A DNA stretch of 64,000 nt from Rhizobium sp. SL86 (GTDB lineage: Bacteria; Pseudomonadota; Alphaproteobacteria; Rhizobiales; Rhizobiaceae): NCBI RefSeq assembly GCF_026672545.1, contig NZ_JAPPRJ010000001.1:1742001-1806000 (forward strand), given 5' to 3'. Below the pieces are notes generated by a model. The model was not told where the DNA came from. It did not search any database and was given only the letters and a program-made list of their open reading frames with translations. Of the stretch, positions 45,333 to 53,548 are shown piece after piece. Within the stretch, counting starts at the first letter, position 1, and every line of letters starts with the position of its first letter. The position numbers and the translations under genes are program-made.

Positions 45333-45333
45333 C

Positions 45334-45393
45334 AGCGCCTCCTCATTGATCCAAAAAAGGGGAATAGGCGCTTGATTCGAGCCGTCTAATCCC
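45334..45393 (-). promoter_or_regulatory. Expression platform of the TPP riboswitch
   Basis: On the minus strand AGCGCCT (complement of 45366-45372) is perfectly complementary to AGGCGCT (complement of 45334-45340), which contains part of the thiB ribosome binding site. Alternatively GGGATTAG (from 45386-45393, overlapping the P1 3' strand) can pair with CTATTCCC (from 45360-45367) followed by C and six T. The two options compete, giving a plausible on/off switch. Confidence 0.55.
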
Positions 45394-45470
45394 TCCGCCG
45401 GTGCTAACCGGATCAGGTTCTTCGGGTTGGTGAAACACCTCTCAGCCGCACATGCGGCACCCCGTTAGAG
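45385..45470 (-). ncRNA. TPP riboswitch (THI element) upstream of thiBPQ
   Basis: The minus strand contains the conserved blocks of the TPP aptamer in order: ACGGGGTGC, GCTGAGAGG, ACCCGAAGAACCTGATC, and CCGGTTAGCACCGGCGGAGG, closed by P1 pairing TCTAA with TTAGA. It ends 52 bases before the thiB start. High TPP is expected to switch the transporter operon off. Confidence 0.96.
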
Positions 45471-45478
45471 CAGGCAAA

Positions 45479-45507
45479 GATGTAACGGGGGCGGGCACGC
45501 TTGGCAA
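45479..45507 (-). promoter_or_regulatory. Candidate sigma-70 promoter of thiBPQ
   Basis: Minus strand TTGCCA (from 45502-45507), 17-base spacer, TACATC (from 45479-45484), placing the transcript start just before the TPP aptamer. Confidence 0.6.
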
Positions 45508-45538
45508 GCGCCCGCTCACCGTCTTGCGTGGCGCGGGC

Positions 45539-45991
45539 TCAATGGTGCGTGTGTGCAAATACCTTGAGGCCATGCGGAACAGCGGCAATGCCGCCCCGGC
45601 GGCTCGCCAGCGCATAGTCAATCGTCTCTTCGATCACCTGTGGCATGACAGGCTTGGTGAGGACGCCGAGCGAACAGTCTGTCTTGCCCTTCAATTGTTC
45701 CGGATTGGCGGTCATGAAGATGACGGTGATGCCGAACCGCTCGGAGAGCTCCCGCGCGATCGTCGGGCCTGTGGCGCCATCGGCAAGATTGACGTCCACC
45801 AGTGCGATGTCGGCATCTGCCGCCATCGCGAGCGCCTTCTGCAGACCGGTGGCAAGGCCGGCGACCGTCAGCCCCATGCCTTCCACGACGTCTGCCACAT
45901 CCAGTGCGATCAGAAACTCATCTTCAACGATCAGCACCCGCTGATCCCTGGCTTCCTGTTCCACGCGACGACTCGCTACATTTGCCGACAT
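45539..45991 (-). CDS. Orphan single-domain response regulator
   Basis: A 150-residue receiver domain with no output domain. IVEDEF near residues 21-26 supplies the acidic pair, Asp66 in LVDVNL is the phosphorylation site, Thr94 and Lys113 (TKPV) complete the active site. GAGGG precedes ATG 45991; an in-frame ATG at 46033 would add 14 residues. No histidine kinase lies nearby. A perfect EcfG promoter 64 bases upstream puts it in the general stress regulon, where single-domain receivers in other alphaproteobacteria feed back on HWE/HisKA2 kinases. It lacks the FAT-GUY motif of that known subgroup, so the role is open. Confidence 0.88.
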   Translation of the reverse strand: MSANVASRRVEQEARDQRVLIVEDEFLIALDVADVVEGMGLTVAGLATGLQKALAMAADADIALVDVNLADGATGPTIARELSERFGITVIFMTANPEQLKGKTDCSLGVLTKPVMPQVIEETIDYALASRRGGIAAVPHGLKVFAHTHH

Positions 45992-46054
45992 GGTGTGCCC
46001 TCTGTTGAAACGCTCCGGCCTCATCTGTTTCATAAAGAGCCGGATTGTCAGTCG

Positions 46055-46079
46055 AACGAGGATCAGGCGGAATTGTTCC
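46055..46079 (-). promoter_or_regulatory. EcfG (RpoE2) promoter of the orphan response regulator
   Basis: Minus strand GGAAC (from 46075-46079), 16-base spacer, CGTT (from 46055-46058): exact consensus, correctly oriented. Confidence 0.82.
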
Positions 46080-46136
46080 GTTACAAGATGCGTTTGTGTC
46101 TTGCTAACACATTGTTAATATTAACGTTGCGTTAGC

Positions 46137-47957
46137 TTAACCTTCCAGTTCTTCACGCAGCATCTCCAGTTCCAGCCATTCTTCTTCCATGGCGGCCACC
46201 CGGTTGCGCAGGTTTTCCAGCTCGTTGGCGATCCGGTTGAAGGCAGCAGGGTCCTTGGTGAAGAGGTTGGGATCGGCCATCTTTGCCTCGCGCGCAGCGA
46301 TCTCCTTCTCCGCCTTTTCCATTTCCTTCGGCAGGTTTTCCAGCGCGAATTTCTGCTTGTAGGAGAGTTTGGCCTGGGCCTTCGGCGCAGACGCCTGAGC
46401 GGCCGATTGGGAGGCTTCGGCCTTGGCCTTTTCGGCCCGGCGCTTCTCCTCCAGCGCGCCCTTGCGCTGCGCCATCATGTCCGTATAGCCGCCGGCATAT
46501 TCGATCCAACGGCCGTCCGGCGCGTCCGGGTTGGCGGGTGCCAGCGTCGAGGTCACGGTGCGGTCGAGGAAATCACGGTCGTGGCTGACGAGGATCACGG
46601 TGCCGTTGTAACCGGCGACGATCTCCTGCAGCAGGTCGAGCGTTTCGATGTCGAGATCGTTGGTCGGTTCGTCGAGGATCAAGAGGTTGGAGGGCTTGGC
46701 CATGATCCGGGCGAGGATCAGCCGGGCGCGCTCGCCGCCGGACAGGTTCTTGATCGGGGTGCGCATCTGCTCCGGCTGGAACAGGAAATCCTTCATGTAG
46801 CCTGCCACATGGCGCTGTTCGCCATTCACCAGCAGGTTTTCGCCGCGCCCGTCCGTCAGGTAATGGCTGAGCGTATCCTCCGGGTTCAGATCCTCGCGCT
46901 TCTGGTCGAGCGTCGCGATCTCCAGATTGGTGCCGAGCTTGATCGAACCGCTATCCGGCTCCAGCTGGCCGGTCAGCATCTTGAGAAGCGTCGTCTTGCC
47001 GGCGCCGTTCGGACCTACGAGGCCGATACAATCGCCGCGATGTACTCGAATCGAGAAGGGGGCGACGATCTGGCGCTCACCATAGCGCTTGGTGATGGCC
47101 TCCGCCTCGATCACCAGCTTGCCGCTTTCCCGGCCTTCGGTCACGGCGGCCTGAATGGTGCCCTGCGGGCCGCGATGGCCGCGATATTCGGCGCGCAGGC
47201 TCTGCAGGTTACCAAGGCGGCGCATGTTGCGCTTGCGCCGCGCCGTCACGCCGTAACGCAGCCAGTGCTCTTCCCGTTCGATCTGCTTGCCGAGCTTGTG
47301 CTGTTCCAGCTCTTCGGCTTCCAGAACCTCGTCGCGCCATTCCTCGAAATGACCGAAACCTCGGTCGAGCCGACGCGACAGGCCGCGATCCAACCAGACG
47401 ACGGCGGTGGAGACGCGCTCCAGGAAACGACGGTCGTGCGAGATCAGCACCAGCGCGCTGCGGCTTTTCTGCAGCTCGCCTTCCAGCCATTCGATGGTCG
47501 GCAGGTCGAGATGGTTGGTCGGCTCGTCCAGCATCAGGATGTCCGGCTCGGGGGCCATGACACGGGCAAGTGCGGCGCGGCGTGCCTCGCCCCCGGAAAG
47601 CTGGCGTGGGTCTTCCTCACCGGTCAGTCCCAGATGGTTGAGCAGATAGGTGACGCGGTAGGGATCATCACCTGGCCCGAGCCCCGCTTCCGCATAGGCC
47701 TGCACGGTGGAGAAGCCGGCGAAATCCGGCGCCTGCTCGAGATAGCGGATGGTGGAGGAGGGATGCCGGAACACTTCGCCGGACTGCGCTTCCACCAGGC
47801 CGGCGGCGATCTTCATCAGCGTCGATTTGCCCGAGCCATTGCGGCCGACGAGGCAGATCCGGTCGCCCGGTTCCACCTGCAGGCTGGCGCCGTCCAGAAG
47901 CGGCGTGCCGCCGAAGCTCAGCCGGATATCGTCCAGTTTCAGAATGGGAGGTGCCAT
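46137..47957 (-). CDS. ABC-F family ATPase (Uup-like)
   Basis: A 606-residue soluble protein with two ABC ATPase domains and no membrane helices. Walker A motifs GRNGSGKST (~38) and GPNGAGKTT (~315), two LSGGE signatures and Walker B LDEPTNHLD / LDEPTNDLD, joined by a charged linker (EEHWLRYGVTARRKRNMRRL). The C-terminal ~80 residues form a charged coiled coil as in Uup, thought to act on ribosomes or branched DNA. It begins six bases after the thiamine pyrophosphokinase stop, so the two share a transcript, although no functional link is known. Confidence 0.9.
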   Translation of the reverse strand: MAPPILKLDDIRLSFGGTPLLDGASLQVEPGDRICLVGRNGSGKSTLMKIAAGLVEAQSGEVFRHPSSTIRYLEQAPDFAGFSTVQAYAEAGLGPGDDPYRVTYLLNHLGLTGEEDPRQLSGGEARRAALARVMAPEPDILMLDEPTNHLDLPTIEWLEGELQKSRSALVLISHDRRFLERVSTAVVWLDRGLSRRLDRGFGHFEEWRDEVLEAEELEQHKLGKQIEREEHWLRYGVTARRKRNMRRLGNLQSLRAEYRGHRGPQGTIQAAVTEGRESGKLVIEAEAITKRYGERQIVAPFSIRVHRGDCIGLVGPNGAGKTTLLKMLTGQLEPDSGSIKLGTNLEIATLDQKREDLNPEDTLSHYLTDGRGENLLVNGEQRHVAGYMKDFLFQPEQMRTPIKNLSGGERARLILARIMAKPSNLLILDEPTNDLDIETLDLLQEIVAGYNGTVILVSHDRDFLDRTVTSTLAPANPDAPDGRWIEYAGGYTDMMAQRKGALEEKRRAEKAKAEASQSAAQASAPKAQAKLSYKQKFALENLPKEMEKAEKEIAAREAKMADPNLFTKDPAAFNRIANELENLRNRVAAMEEEWLELEMLREELEG

Positions 47958-47963
47958 GGTCCG

Positions 47964-48617
47964 TCAGGCTCCGGAATAATCATAGGGGCGCGCGAGAAGA
48001 ATGGCGCGGCCGCGTTTCAGCGAGACCGAGATCGGGCCTTCCGCCACATTGGATATGGTGCGGGACGAGCCGAAGGTCAGCGAAAAATTGGTGAGCGGAT
48101 AACGGGCGTTGCGGATGGTCAACCCTTCCAGCGCGGTAAAACCGAGCACCGAAAAGAGGGCGCCTTTCGGCAGCTCCAGGTCCAGCTGGCTTTCCTCGAC
48201 GATGGGATAGGCTTCTTCATCACCGGATGTCAGCACCACCTCGAACCCGTCCTCCACCAGACCGAGCGCATTCAGATAATGCTGGAGGGCGTGATCCGAG
48301 CGTTCACCGCCGAGTGCGCCGGCAAAGACCAGCCGTGTCGCGCCGCGGGCGATGGCTTCGGCCACGGCGATTTCGCCGTCGGTTGCCGCCTTGGTTGCCG
48401 GGTAGGTGCGCTGCTCCACCGTCGGATAAAGGGCGGCGAGGCTTGCATCGCTGCTGTCGAAATCACCGACCCACAGTTCCGGCAGAAGGCCGAGCGTGGC
48501 GGCATGGCGCATGCCGCTGTCGGCGGCAATCGCCCGTGTCCCTTCGACCAGAGCCTGCAGGCGCTCGGTGAGGACAAGGTTGCCGCCCAGAAGGATGGAG
48601 AAGGATGAGGTGTTCAT
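47964..48617 (-). CDS. thiN: Thiamine pyrophosphokinase
   Basis: A 217-residue enzyme that converts thiamine directly to TPP using ATP. IAADSGMRHA, then WVGDFDSSD (metal-binding Asp residues), KAATDGEIA, and GGERSDHALQHYLNAL are the catalytic-domain motifs; the C-terminal beta-sandwich includes SVLGFTALEGLTIRNARYPL. Combined with ThiBPQ 2.6 kb away, the cell can import thiamine and activate it in one step. No riboswitch is seen in front of this gene. Confidence 0.9.
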   Translation of the reverse strand: MNTSSFSILLGGNLVLTERLQALVEGTRAIAADSGMRHAATLGLLPELWVGDFDSSDASLAALYPTVEQRTYPATKAATDGEIAVAEAIARGATRLVFAGALGGERSDHALQHYLNALGLVEDGFEVVLTSGDEEAYPIVEESQLDLELPKGALFSVLGFTALEGLTIRNARYPLTNFSLTFGSSRTISNVAEGPISVSLKRGRAILLARPYDYSGA

Positions 48618-48688
48618 GCCCCTGCCCTTAGCGCATCTTCGCTCAAAAGCAAAAGGCCGATCGAGCGGCAGGGCTGATCAAAACACGG

Positions 48689-48718
48689 CAAAAGGCGACC
48701 GGCCGCCGGGGTCGGTCG
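48689..48718 (-). terminator. Terminator after the 45-residue basic protein gene
   Basis: Minus strand CGACCG ... CGGTCG (from 48713-48718 and 48696-48701) with a GC-rich loop, then CCTTTT. Confidence 0.6.
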
Positions 48719-48743
48719 TCTGCGCGGGTGGTCACGCGGCCGC

Positions 48744-48881
48744 TCAGCGCTTTTTCGGGCTGGAGGCTTCGGCGCTTTTGATCTGGGTGGTGAAGCTGCT
48801 GACCGGAGCGGTGGACGGCTTTTCCTTGTCCTTTTTCGGTTTGCGGGCTTCGCGGTTGGAACGGACCTGACCTTTGGCCAT
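48744..48881 (-). CDS. Small highly basic protein of unknown function
   Basis: 45 residues beginning MAKGQVRSNREARKPKKDKE and ending SPKKR; rich in Lys, Arg, Ser and Pro with no hydrophobic segment, so soluble and probably nucleic-acid associated or disordered. An excellent GGGAGG lies five bases before the ATG at 48879-48881 and a terminator follows, which together argue it is real. A longer open frame upstream (to 49157) has no such signal. I recall similar short proteins annotated as hypothetical in Rhizobiaceae but cannot verify this here. Confidence 0.7.
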   Translation of the reverse strand: MAKGQVRSNREARKPKKDKEKPSTAPVSSFTTQIKSAEASSPKKR

Positions 48882-49280
48882 GGAGGCCTCCCTTGCTGGT
48901 GGCCGGTTCGAGCAGCCTGAGCGGCTGCCGTGTCCGGCATCGTTGTGTTTTGAATGAAATCTCATCAGACCGCCGCCACCGACAGCGATCGGTGACGCTG
49001 GAGCGTGGACGGTGCAATCCATCCCTCCGCGCTTGCCTGCGGTAATCGTTCGAAAGATCGGAACGTGGCCAGCGCCGGTCGTCAATCCGGGTGTCGGAGC
49101 GCGCTTCGAAGCATCCGGGGATGCTGTTCGCAGCCTGACAGAACGCCGGCAGAACACAAGCGGTATCTTTAGCGCGCGGTTTCTGCGTCTGCCTGTCCGG
49201 CGCCTGCCGCGCGGCTTGCGAAAGAGGCCCCGGCTCTTTACCTTCCAGGCATCACGGATACCAGATGATCAGGGCAGGAC
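48882..49280. other. 399-base divergent region with no recognisable gene
   Basis: Lies between the small basic protein gene (minus) and the MoxR gene (plus). Open frames on both strands have no ribosome binding site or recognisable motif. No perfect promoter, repeat or RNA motif was found. Confidence 0.5.
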
Positions 49281-50120
49281 ATGCAGTTTACGGGCACGGC
49301 CGATTACATTGCCGACAAGGAGCTGATGGTGGCGGTCAACGCTGCGATCCGCCTGGAGCGGCCTCTTCTGGTCAAGGGCGAGCCTGGAACCGGCAAGACC
49401 GAACTGGCACGGCAGGTGGCGGCAGCGCTGGGGCTCGAGATGATCGAATGGACGATCAAATCCACCACGAGGGCGCAGCAGGGGCTCTACGAATATGACG
49501 CGGTCTCGCGTCTGCGCGACAGCCAGCTCGGCGATCCGCGCGTCAACGAGGTTTCGCATTATATTCGCCGCGGCAAGCTGTGGCAGGCTTTTGCGTCTGA
49601 CAAGAAGGTCGTGTTGCTGATCGACGAGATCGACAAGGCCGATATCGAGTTTCCCAATGACCTGTTGCAGGAACTCGACCGCATGGAATTCCATGTCTAC
49701 GAGACCGGAGAGACGGTGCGGGCGAAGGTGCGCCCCATCGTCATCATCACCTCCAACAACGAGAAGGAACTGCCGGACGCTTTCCTGCGCCGGTGCTTTT
49801 TCCACTACATCCGTTTTCCCGATGCCGAGACGTTGTCGCGCATCGTGGAGGTGCATTATCCCGGCATCAAACAGCGGCTGGTCAGCGCCGCGCTCACCCA
49901 GTTCTACGAGATCCGCGAGATGCCGGGCCTGAAGAAAAAGCCGTCCACCTCGGAAGCGCTCGACTGGATCCGCCTGCTGGTCTCGGACGATGTCGATCCG
50001 GATGATCTGCGCGCTGACGTGAAGAATGCCCTTCCCAAGCTCCATGGCGCGCTGTTGAAGAACGAGCAGGATGTGCATCTGTTCGAGCGCATGGCCTTTA
50101 TGGCGCGGCGGGAGCGTTAG
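49281..50120 (+). CDS. MoxR-family AAA+ ATPase
   Basis: A 279-residue AAA+ protein. Walker A GEPGTGKTE at residues 33-41, Walker B VLLIDEIDKAD near 110-120, sensor 1 PIVIITSNNEKELPDAFLRRC with the arginine finger, and a short C-terminal lid. MoxR ATPases act with VWA-domain partners to mature or activate metalloenzymes and complexes; a CoxE-type VWA gene lies 1.1 kb downstream, separated by metA. The start at 49281 is preceded by GCAGGAC. Target complex unknown. Confidence 0.9.
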   Translation: MQFTGTADYIADKELMVAVNAAIRLERPLLVKGEPGTGKTELARQVAAALGLEMIEWTIKSTTRAQQGLYEYDAVSRLRDSQLGDPRVNEVSHYIRRGKLWQAFASDKKVVLLIDEIDKADIEFPNDLLQELDRMEFHVYETGETVRAKVRPIVIITSNNEKELPDAFLRRCFFHYIRFPDAETLSRIVEVHYPGIKQRLVSAALTQFYEIREMPGLKKKPSTSEALDWIRLLVSDDVDPDDLRADVKNALPKLHGALLKNEQDVHLFERMAFMARRER

Positions 50121-50150
50121 CTGCCTCTAAATCATGCGTCTTGTCGCGGA

Positions 50151-50179
50151 TTGACCTTGACGGAAGAAGAGCCTATTTA
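50151..50179 (+). promoter_or_regulatory. Sigma-70 promoter of metA
   Basis: TTGACC (50151-50156), 17-base spacer, TATTTA (50174-50179). The expected start site falls a few bases before the SAM-II aptamer. Confidence 0.75.
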
Positions 50180-50189
50180 AGCAGCTCAT

Positions 50190-50241
50190 CGTGGTGATTT
50201 GGCCGGCCGGCTTGCAGCCACGTTAAACAAGTCGCTAAAGG
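50190..50241 (+). ncRNA. SAM-II riboswitch (metA RNA motif)
   Basis: The stretch has the SAM-II pseudoknot signature: CGTGGTGATTTG, a GC-rich loop, CTTGCAGCCACG closing the P1 stem (CGTGG with CCACG), then TTAAACAAGTCGCTAAAGG supplying the conserved AAA and pseudoknot strand. It precedes metA, the gene for which the motif was first named in alphaproteobacteria. SAM binding is expected to reduce metA expression. Confidence 0.93.
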
Positions 50242-50271
50242 GCCGCGAGAAGAGAAAGAAACCTTCCACGG

Positions 50272-50303
50272 ACCGGTCGCGATCTATCGCCACCGGTTTT
50301 TTT
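50272..50303 (+). terminator. Intrinsic terminator between SAM-II aptamer and metA
   Basis: ACCGGT (50272-50277) and ACCGGT (50292-50297) pair, enclosing an inner GCGA/TCGC stem (50279-50282 with 50287-50290), followed by seven T (50297-50303). It ends 20 bases before the metA ATG and so lies in the leader, suggesting the riboswitch works by transcription attenuation. Confidence 0.8.
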
Positions 50304-50323
50304 GTTTTTGTCGAGTGCAAGCC

Positions 50324-51244
50324 ATGCCGATCAAGATTCCAGATACGCTTCCCGCCTTCCAGACACTGGTGAACGAGGGTGTCCGGGTGATGACCGAGAC
50401 GATGGCCGTGCGGCAGGATATCCGTCCGCTGCAGATCGGCCTGTTGAACCTGATGCCGAACAAGATCAAGACGGAAGTGCAGATGGCGCGCCTGGTGGGC
50501 GCCTCGCCGCTGCAGGTGGAATTTTCGCTGGTGCGCGTCGGCGGCCACAAGGCGAAGAACACCTCGGAAGAACATCTTCTGTCCTTCTACGAGACCTGGG
50601 ACGAGGTGAAACACCGCAAGTTCGACGGCTTCATCATCACCGGCGCGCCGGTCGAGACGCTGCAATATGAAGACGTGACCTACTGGGACGAGATGCAGCA
50701 GATCTTTGACTGGACGGAGACGAACGTCCATTCGACGCTGAACGTCTGCTGGGGCGCGATGGCCGCCATCTACCATTTTCACAAGGTGCCGAAACACGAG
50801 CTGAAGGAAAAGGCGTTCGGCGTTTATCGCCACCGTAATCTCTGCCCGTCCTCGATCTATCTCAACGGATTTTCCGATGACTTCCAGGTGCCCGTCTCGC
50901 GCTGGACGGAGGTCCGCCGCGCCGATATCGAAAAGGTGCCGGGGCTGGAAATCCTGATGGAATCCGAGGAAATGGGGGTCTGCCTCGTCCATGAGAAGCG
51001 CGGCAACCGGCTCTACATGTTCAACCATGTGGAATATGACTCTACGTCGCTGGCGGATGAATATTTCCGCGACGTCAATGCCGGTATTCCCATCAAGATG
51101 CCGCACAACTATTTTCCGCATAATGATGCGACGCTGCCACCGCAGAACCGCTGGCGCAGCCACGCGCATCTGCTGTTCGGAAACTGGATCAACGAGATCT
51201 ACCAGACGACGCCCTACGACCTGGAGCAGATCGGAACCCGCTGA
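50324..51244 (+). CDS. metA: Homoserine O-acetyltransferase of the MetA family
   Basis: A 306-residue enzyme for the first committed step of methionine synthesis. Numbering from ATG 50324 matches the E. coli protein: Cys142 (VCWGAM), His235 and Glu237 (FNHVEYD) form the catalytic site. Residue 111 is Glu (GAPVETL), the residue that marks acetyl-CoA users in this family; the succinyl-CoA enzymes have Gly there. So the product is predicted to be O-acetylhomoserine despite the common name homoserine O-succinyltransferase. An in-frame GTG at 50315 is rejected. Expression is controlled by the SAM-II riboswitch and the leader terminator. Confidence 0.95.
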   Translation: MPIKIPDTLPAFQTLVNEGVRVMTETMAVRQDIRPLQIGLLNLMPNKIKTEVQMARLVGASPLQVEFSLVRVGGHKAKNTSEEHLLSFYETWDEVKHRKFDGFIITGAPVETLQYEDVTYWDEMQQIFDWTETNVHSTLNVCWGAMAAIYHFHKVPKHELKEKAFGVYRHRNLCPSSIYLNGFSDDFQVPVSRWTEVRRADIEKVPGLEILMESEEMGVCLVHEKRGNRLYMFNHVEYDSTSLADEYFRDVNAGIPIKMPHNYFPHNDATLPPQNRWRSHAHLLFGNWINEIYQTTPYDLEQIGTR

Positions 51245-51255
51245 AGGACGCTGCC

Positions 51256-52437
51256 TTGTTCATCCCCTTTTTCCTCGCATTGAAGGAAGCCAAAATTCCC
51301 GTCACGCTGCGGGAATTCCTGGACCTGCTGGAGGGGATGCAGGCGGGGTTGGTCGATTTCGACGTGGAGGCCTTCTATTATCTGGCCCGCGCAGCACTGG
51401 TGAAGGACGAGCGGCATATCGACCGCTTCGACCAGGTGTTTGCTTCGCATTTTCGCGGGCTGGCCGCGTTGTCGTCCGCCGATGGCGCCGATGTGGAGAC
51501 GTTGCCCGGGGAATGGCTGCGCAAGCTGGCGGAAAAACACCTGACGCCGGAGGAAAAGGCACTGGTGGAATCGCTCGGCGGTTTCGAGGCGCTGATGGAG
51601 ACGCTAAAGAAGCGGCTGGAGGAGCAGAAGGGTCGTCACCAGGGCGGCTCGAAATGGATCGGCACGGCCGGAACCTCCCCCTTCGGCGCCTATGGCTACA
51701 ATCCGGAAGGCGTCCGCATCGGCCAGGATGGGTCCCGCCACCGCAAGGCGGTAAAGGTCTGGGACAGGCGGGACTTCCGCGATTTCGACGACAGCCGCGA
51801 GATCGGTACCCGCAACATCAAGGTCGCGCTGAAGCGCCTGCGCCGCTGGGTGCGCGAGGGGGCAGCCGACGAGCTTGACCTGCCCGGTACCATCCGCTCG
51901 ACCGCCGAGCACGGTTATCTCGACGTGCAGACGCGGCCCGAGCGGCGCAACGCCGTGAAGCTTCTGATGTTCTTCGATGTCGGCGGCTCGATGGACGATC
52001 ACGTGATGGTGGTCGAGGAACTGTTTTCCGCCGCGCGCGCCGAGTTCCGGCATCTCGAACATTTCTACTTCCACAACTGCCTGTACGAGAGCGTGTGGCG
52101 CGACAATCGCCGCCGTTCGGAACGGTTCGCCGTCCAGGATCTGCTGCGCAGCTACGGGTCGGATTACAAGGTGATCTTCGTGGGTGACGCGACGATGAGC
52201 CCCTATGAGATCACCCATGTCGGCGGGTCCGTGGAGCACTGGAACAAGGAGCCGGGGGCGCTGTGGATGCGCCGGATGGCCGAGCATTTCCAGCGCGTGG
52301 CCTGGATCAATCCGGTGCCGCAGGTCCATTGGGATTATACCCATTCCGCCGTTCTGATGCAGCAATTGCTGGAGGGCCGCATGTACCCGCTGACGCTCGA
52401 AGGGCTTGAGCAGGCAACCCGCGCCCTTTCGCGCTGA
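51256..52437 (+). CDS. VWA-domain protein (CoxE family)
   Basis: A 393-residue protein with an N-terminal helical region (IPVTLREFLDLLEGMQAGL), a charged linker, and a C-terminal von Willebrand A domain containing LLMFFDVGGSMDDHVMVVE. The metal site reads D-x-G-G-S in place of the classical D-x-S-x-S, as in the CoxE branch. CoxE-type proteins partner with MoxR ATPases such as the one upstream. Start is TTG 51256, backed by AAGGA seven bases upstream and 11 bases after the metA stop, so it is read with metA. Target unknown. Confidence 0.88.
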   Translation: MFIPFFLALKEAKIPVTLREFLDLLEGMQAGLVDFDVEAFYYLARAALVKDERHIDRFDQVFASHFRGLAALSSADGADVETLPGEWLRKLAEKHLTPEEKALVESLGGFEALMETLKKRLEEQKGRHQGGSKWIGTAGTSPFGAYGYNPEGVRIGQDGSRHRKAVKVWDRRDFRDFDDSREIGTRNIKVALKRLRRWVREGAADELDLPGTIRSTAEHGYLDVQTRPERRNAVKLLMFFDVGGSMDDHVMVVEELFSAARAEFRHLEHFYFHNCLYESVWRDNRRRSERFAVQDLLRSYGSDYKVIFVGDATMSPYEITHVGGSVEHWNKEPGALWMRRMAEHFQRVAWINPVPQVHWDYTHSAVLMQQLLEGRMYPLTLEGLEQATRALSR

Positions 52438-52516
52438 GCGTGTCGGGGCGGATTGATTAACCGGGTGGAATCGCGCAGTTTGCGCCCTCAAGACACGCAA
52501 GGACAGGACATCAGCC

Positions 52517-53536
52517 ATGACGACGCAGGGCGAAATCTTCGGCACCACTGCCAAGGGCGAAACCGTTTACCGGGTGAAGATTTCCGGCGGCGGATTGACC
52601 GCACATGTCATGACCTGGGGCGCGGTGATCCAGGACCTGCGCCTTGACGGCCATGAGGCGCCGCTGGTGCTGGGCTTCGACACATTCGAAGACTATCCGA
52701 AATACTCTTCCTATTTCGGTGCGACACCCGGCCGGGTTGCCAACCGCATCGGCAAGGGCCAGTTCACGTTGGACGGCAAGGCCTACCAGCTCGACCTCAA
52801 CCAGAACGGCAACACGCATCTGCATGGCGGCAGCGACGGACTCGGCAAGACCAACTGGACCATCATCGCGCATGCCGAGAACAAGGTCATCCTGCAGGTG
52901 ACCGACCCGGACGGTCGTGGCGGTTATCCCGGCAATTGCGCGGTGACGGCGACCTATGAGCTGAAGGATGACGGCGTTCTGAACGTCATCTACGAGAGCG
53001 TGACGGATCAGCCCACGCTCGCCAATATCTGCCAGCACACCTATTTCAACCTCGATGGCCGCGAGGACATTCTCGGCCACGACATCATGATTGCTGCCGA
53101 TCATTATCTGGAACTCGACGAATACCAGGTGCCGACCGGCAAGGAGATTGCCGTGGCCGGCACGCCGATGGATCTTCGCCAGTTGGGGCCGATGCGCCGC
53201 AGCGATGCGGAGGGTGCTCAGGTGGACTTCGACCACAATTATTGCCTGTCGAACGAGCGTGTCGCCAAGCGGTCGGTGGCTCTGGTGCGCAGCGTCAATT
53301 CCGGTGTCTCGCTGGAGGTGCGCACCACCGAGCCCGGCGTGCAGCTCTATTGCGGCTTCAAGCTGAAGCCGACGGTGCCGGGTCTGTCGGGCAAGCTCTA
53401 CGGTCCCTATGCGGGGCTCTGCCTGGAAACGCAGATCTGGCCGGATGCCATCAATCACGAGGGTTTCCCGAGTGCTGTCTTGCGTCCCGGCGAGGTTCTG
53501 CGCCAGGAAACGGACTACGTGTTCTCCCGCAGCTGA
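52517..53536 (+). CDS. galM: Aldose 1-epimerase
   Basis: A 339-residue mutarotase that interconverts alpha and beta anomers of galactose, glucose and similar sugars. The catalytic His lies in LANICQHTYFNLDG and the catalytic Glu in CLETQIWPDAIN; GATPGRVANRIGKGQF and GNTHLHGG are further family motifs. No signal peptide, so cytoplasmic. It stands 79 bases after the VWA gene. Its 3' end is convergent with the ureohydrolase gene with a hairpin between them. Confidence 0.93.
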   Translation: MTTQGEIFGTTAKGETVYRVKISGGGLTAHVMTWGAVIQDLRLDGHEAPLVLGFDTFEDYPKYSSYFGATPGRVANRIGKGQFTLDGKAYQLDLNQNGNTHLHGGSDGLGKTNWTIIAHAENKVILQVTDPDGRGGYPGNCAVTATYELKDDGVLNVIYESVTDQPTLANICQHTYFNLDGREDILGHDIMIAADHYLELDEYQVPTGKEIAVAGTPMDLRQLGPMRRSDAEGAQVDFDHNYCLSNERVAKRSVALVRSVNSGVSLEVRTTEPGVQLYCGFKLKPTVPGLSGKLYGPYAGLCLETQIWPDAINHEGFPSAVLRPGEVLRQETDYVFSRS

Positions 53537-53548
53537 GCCGGCTAAAGA

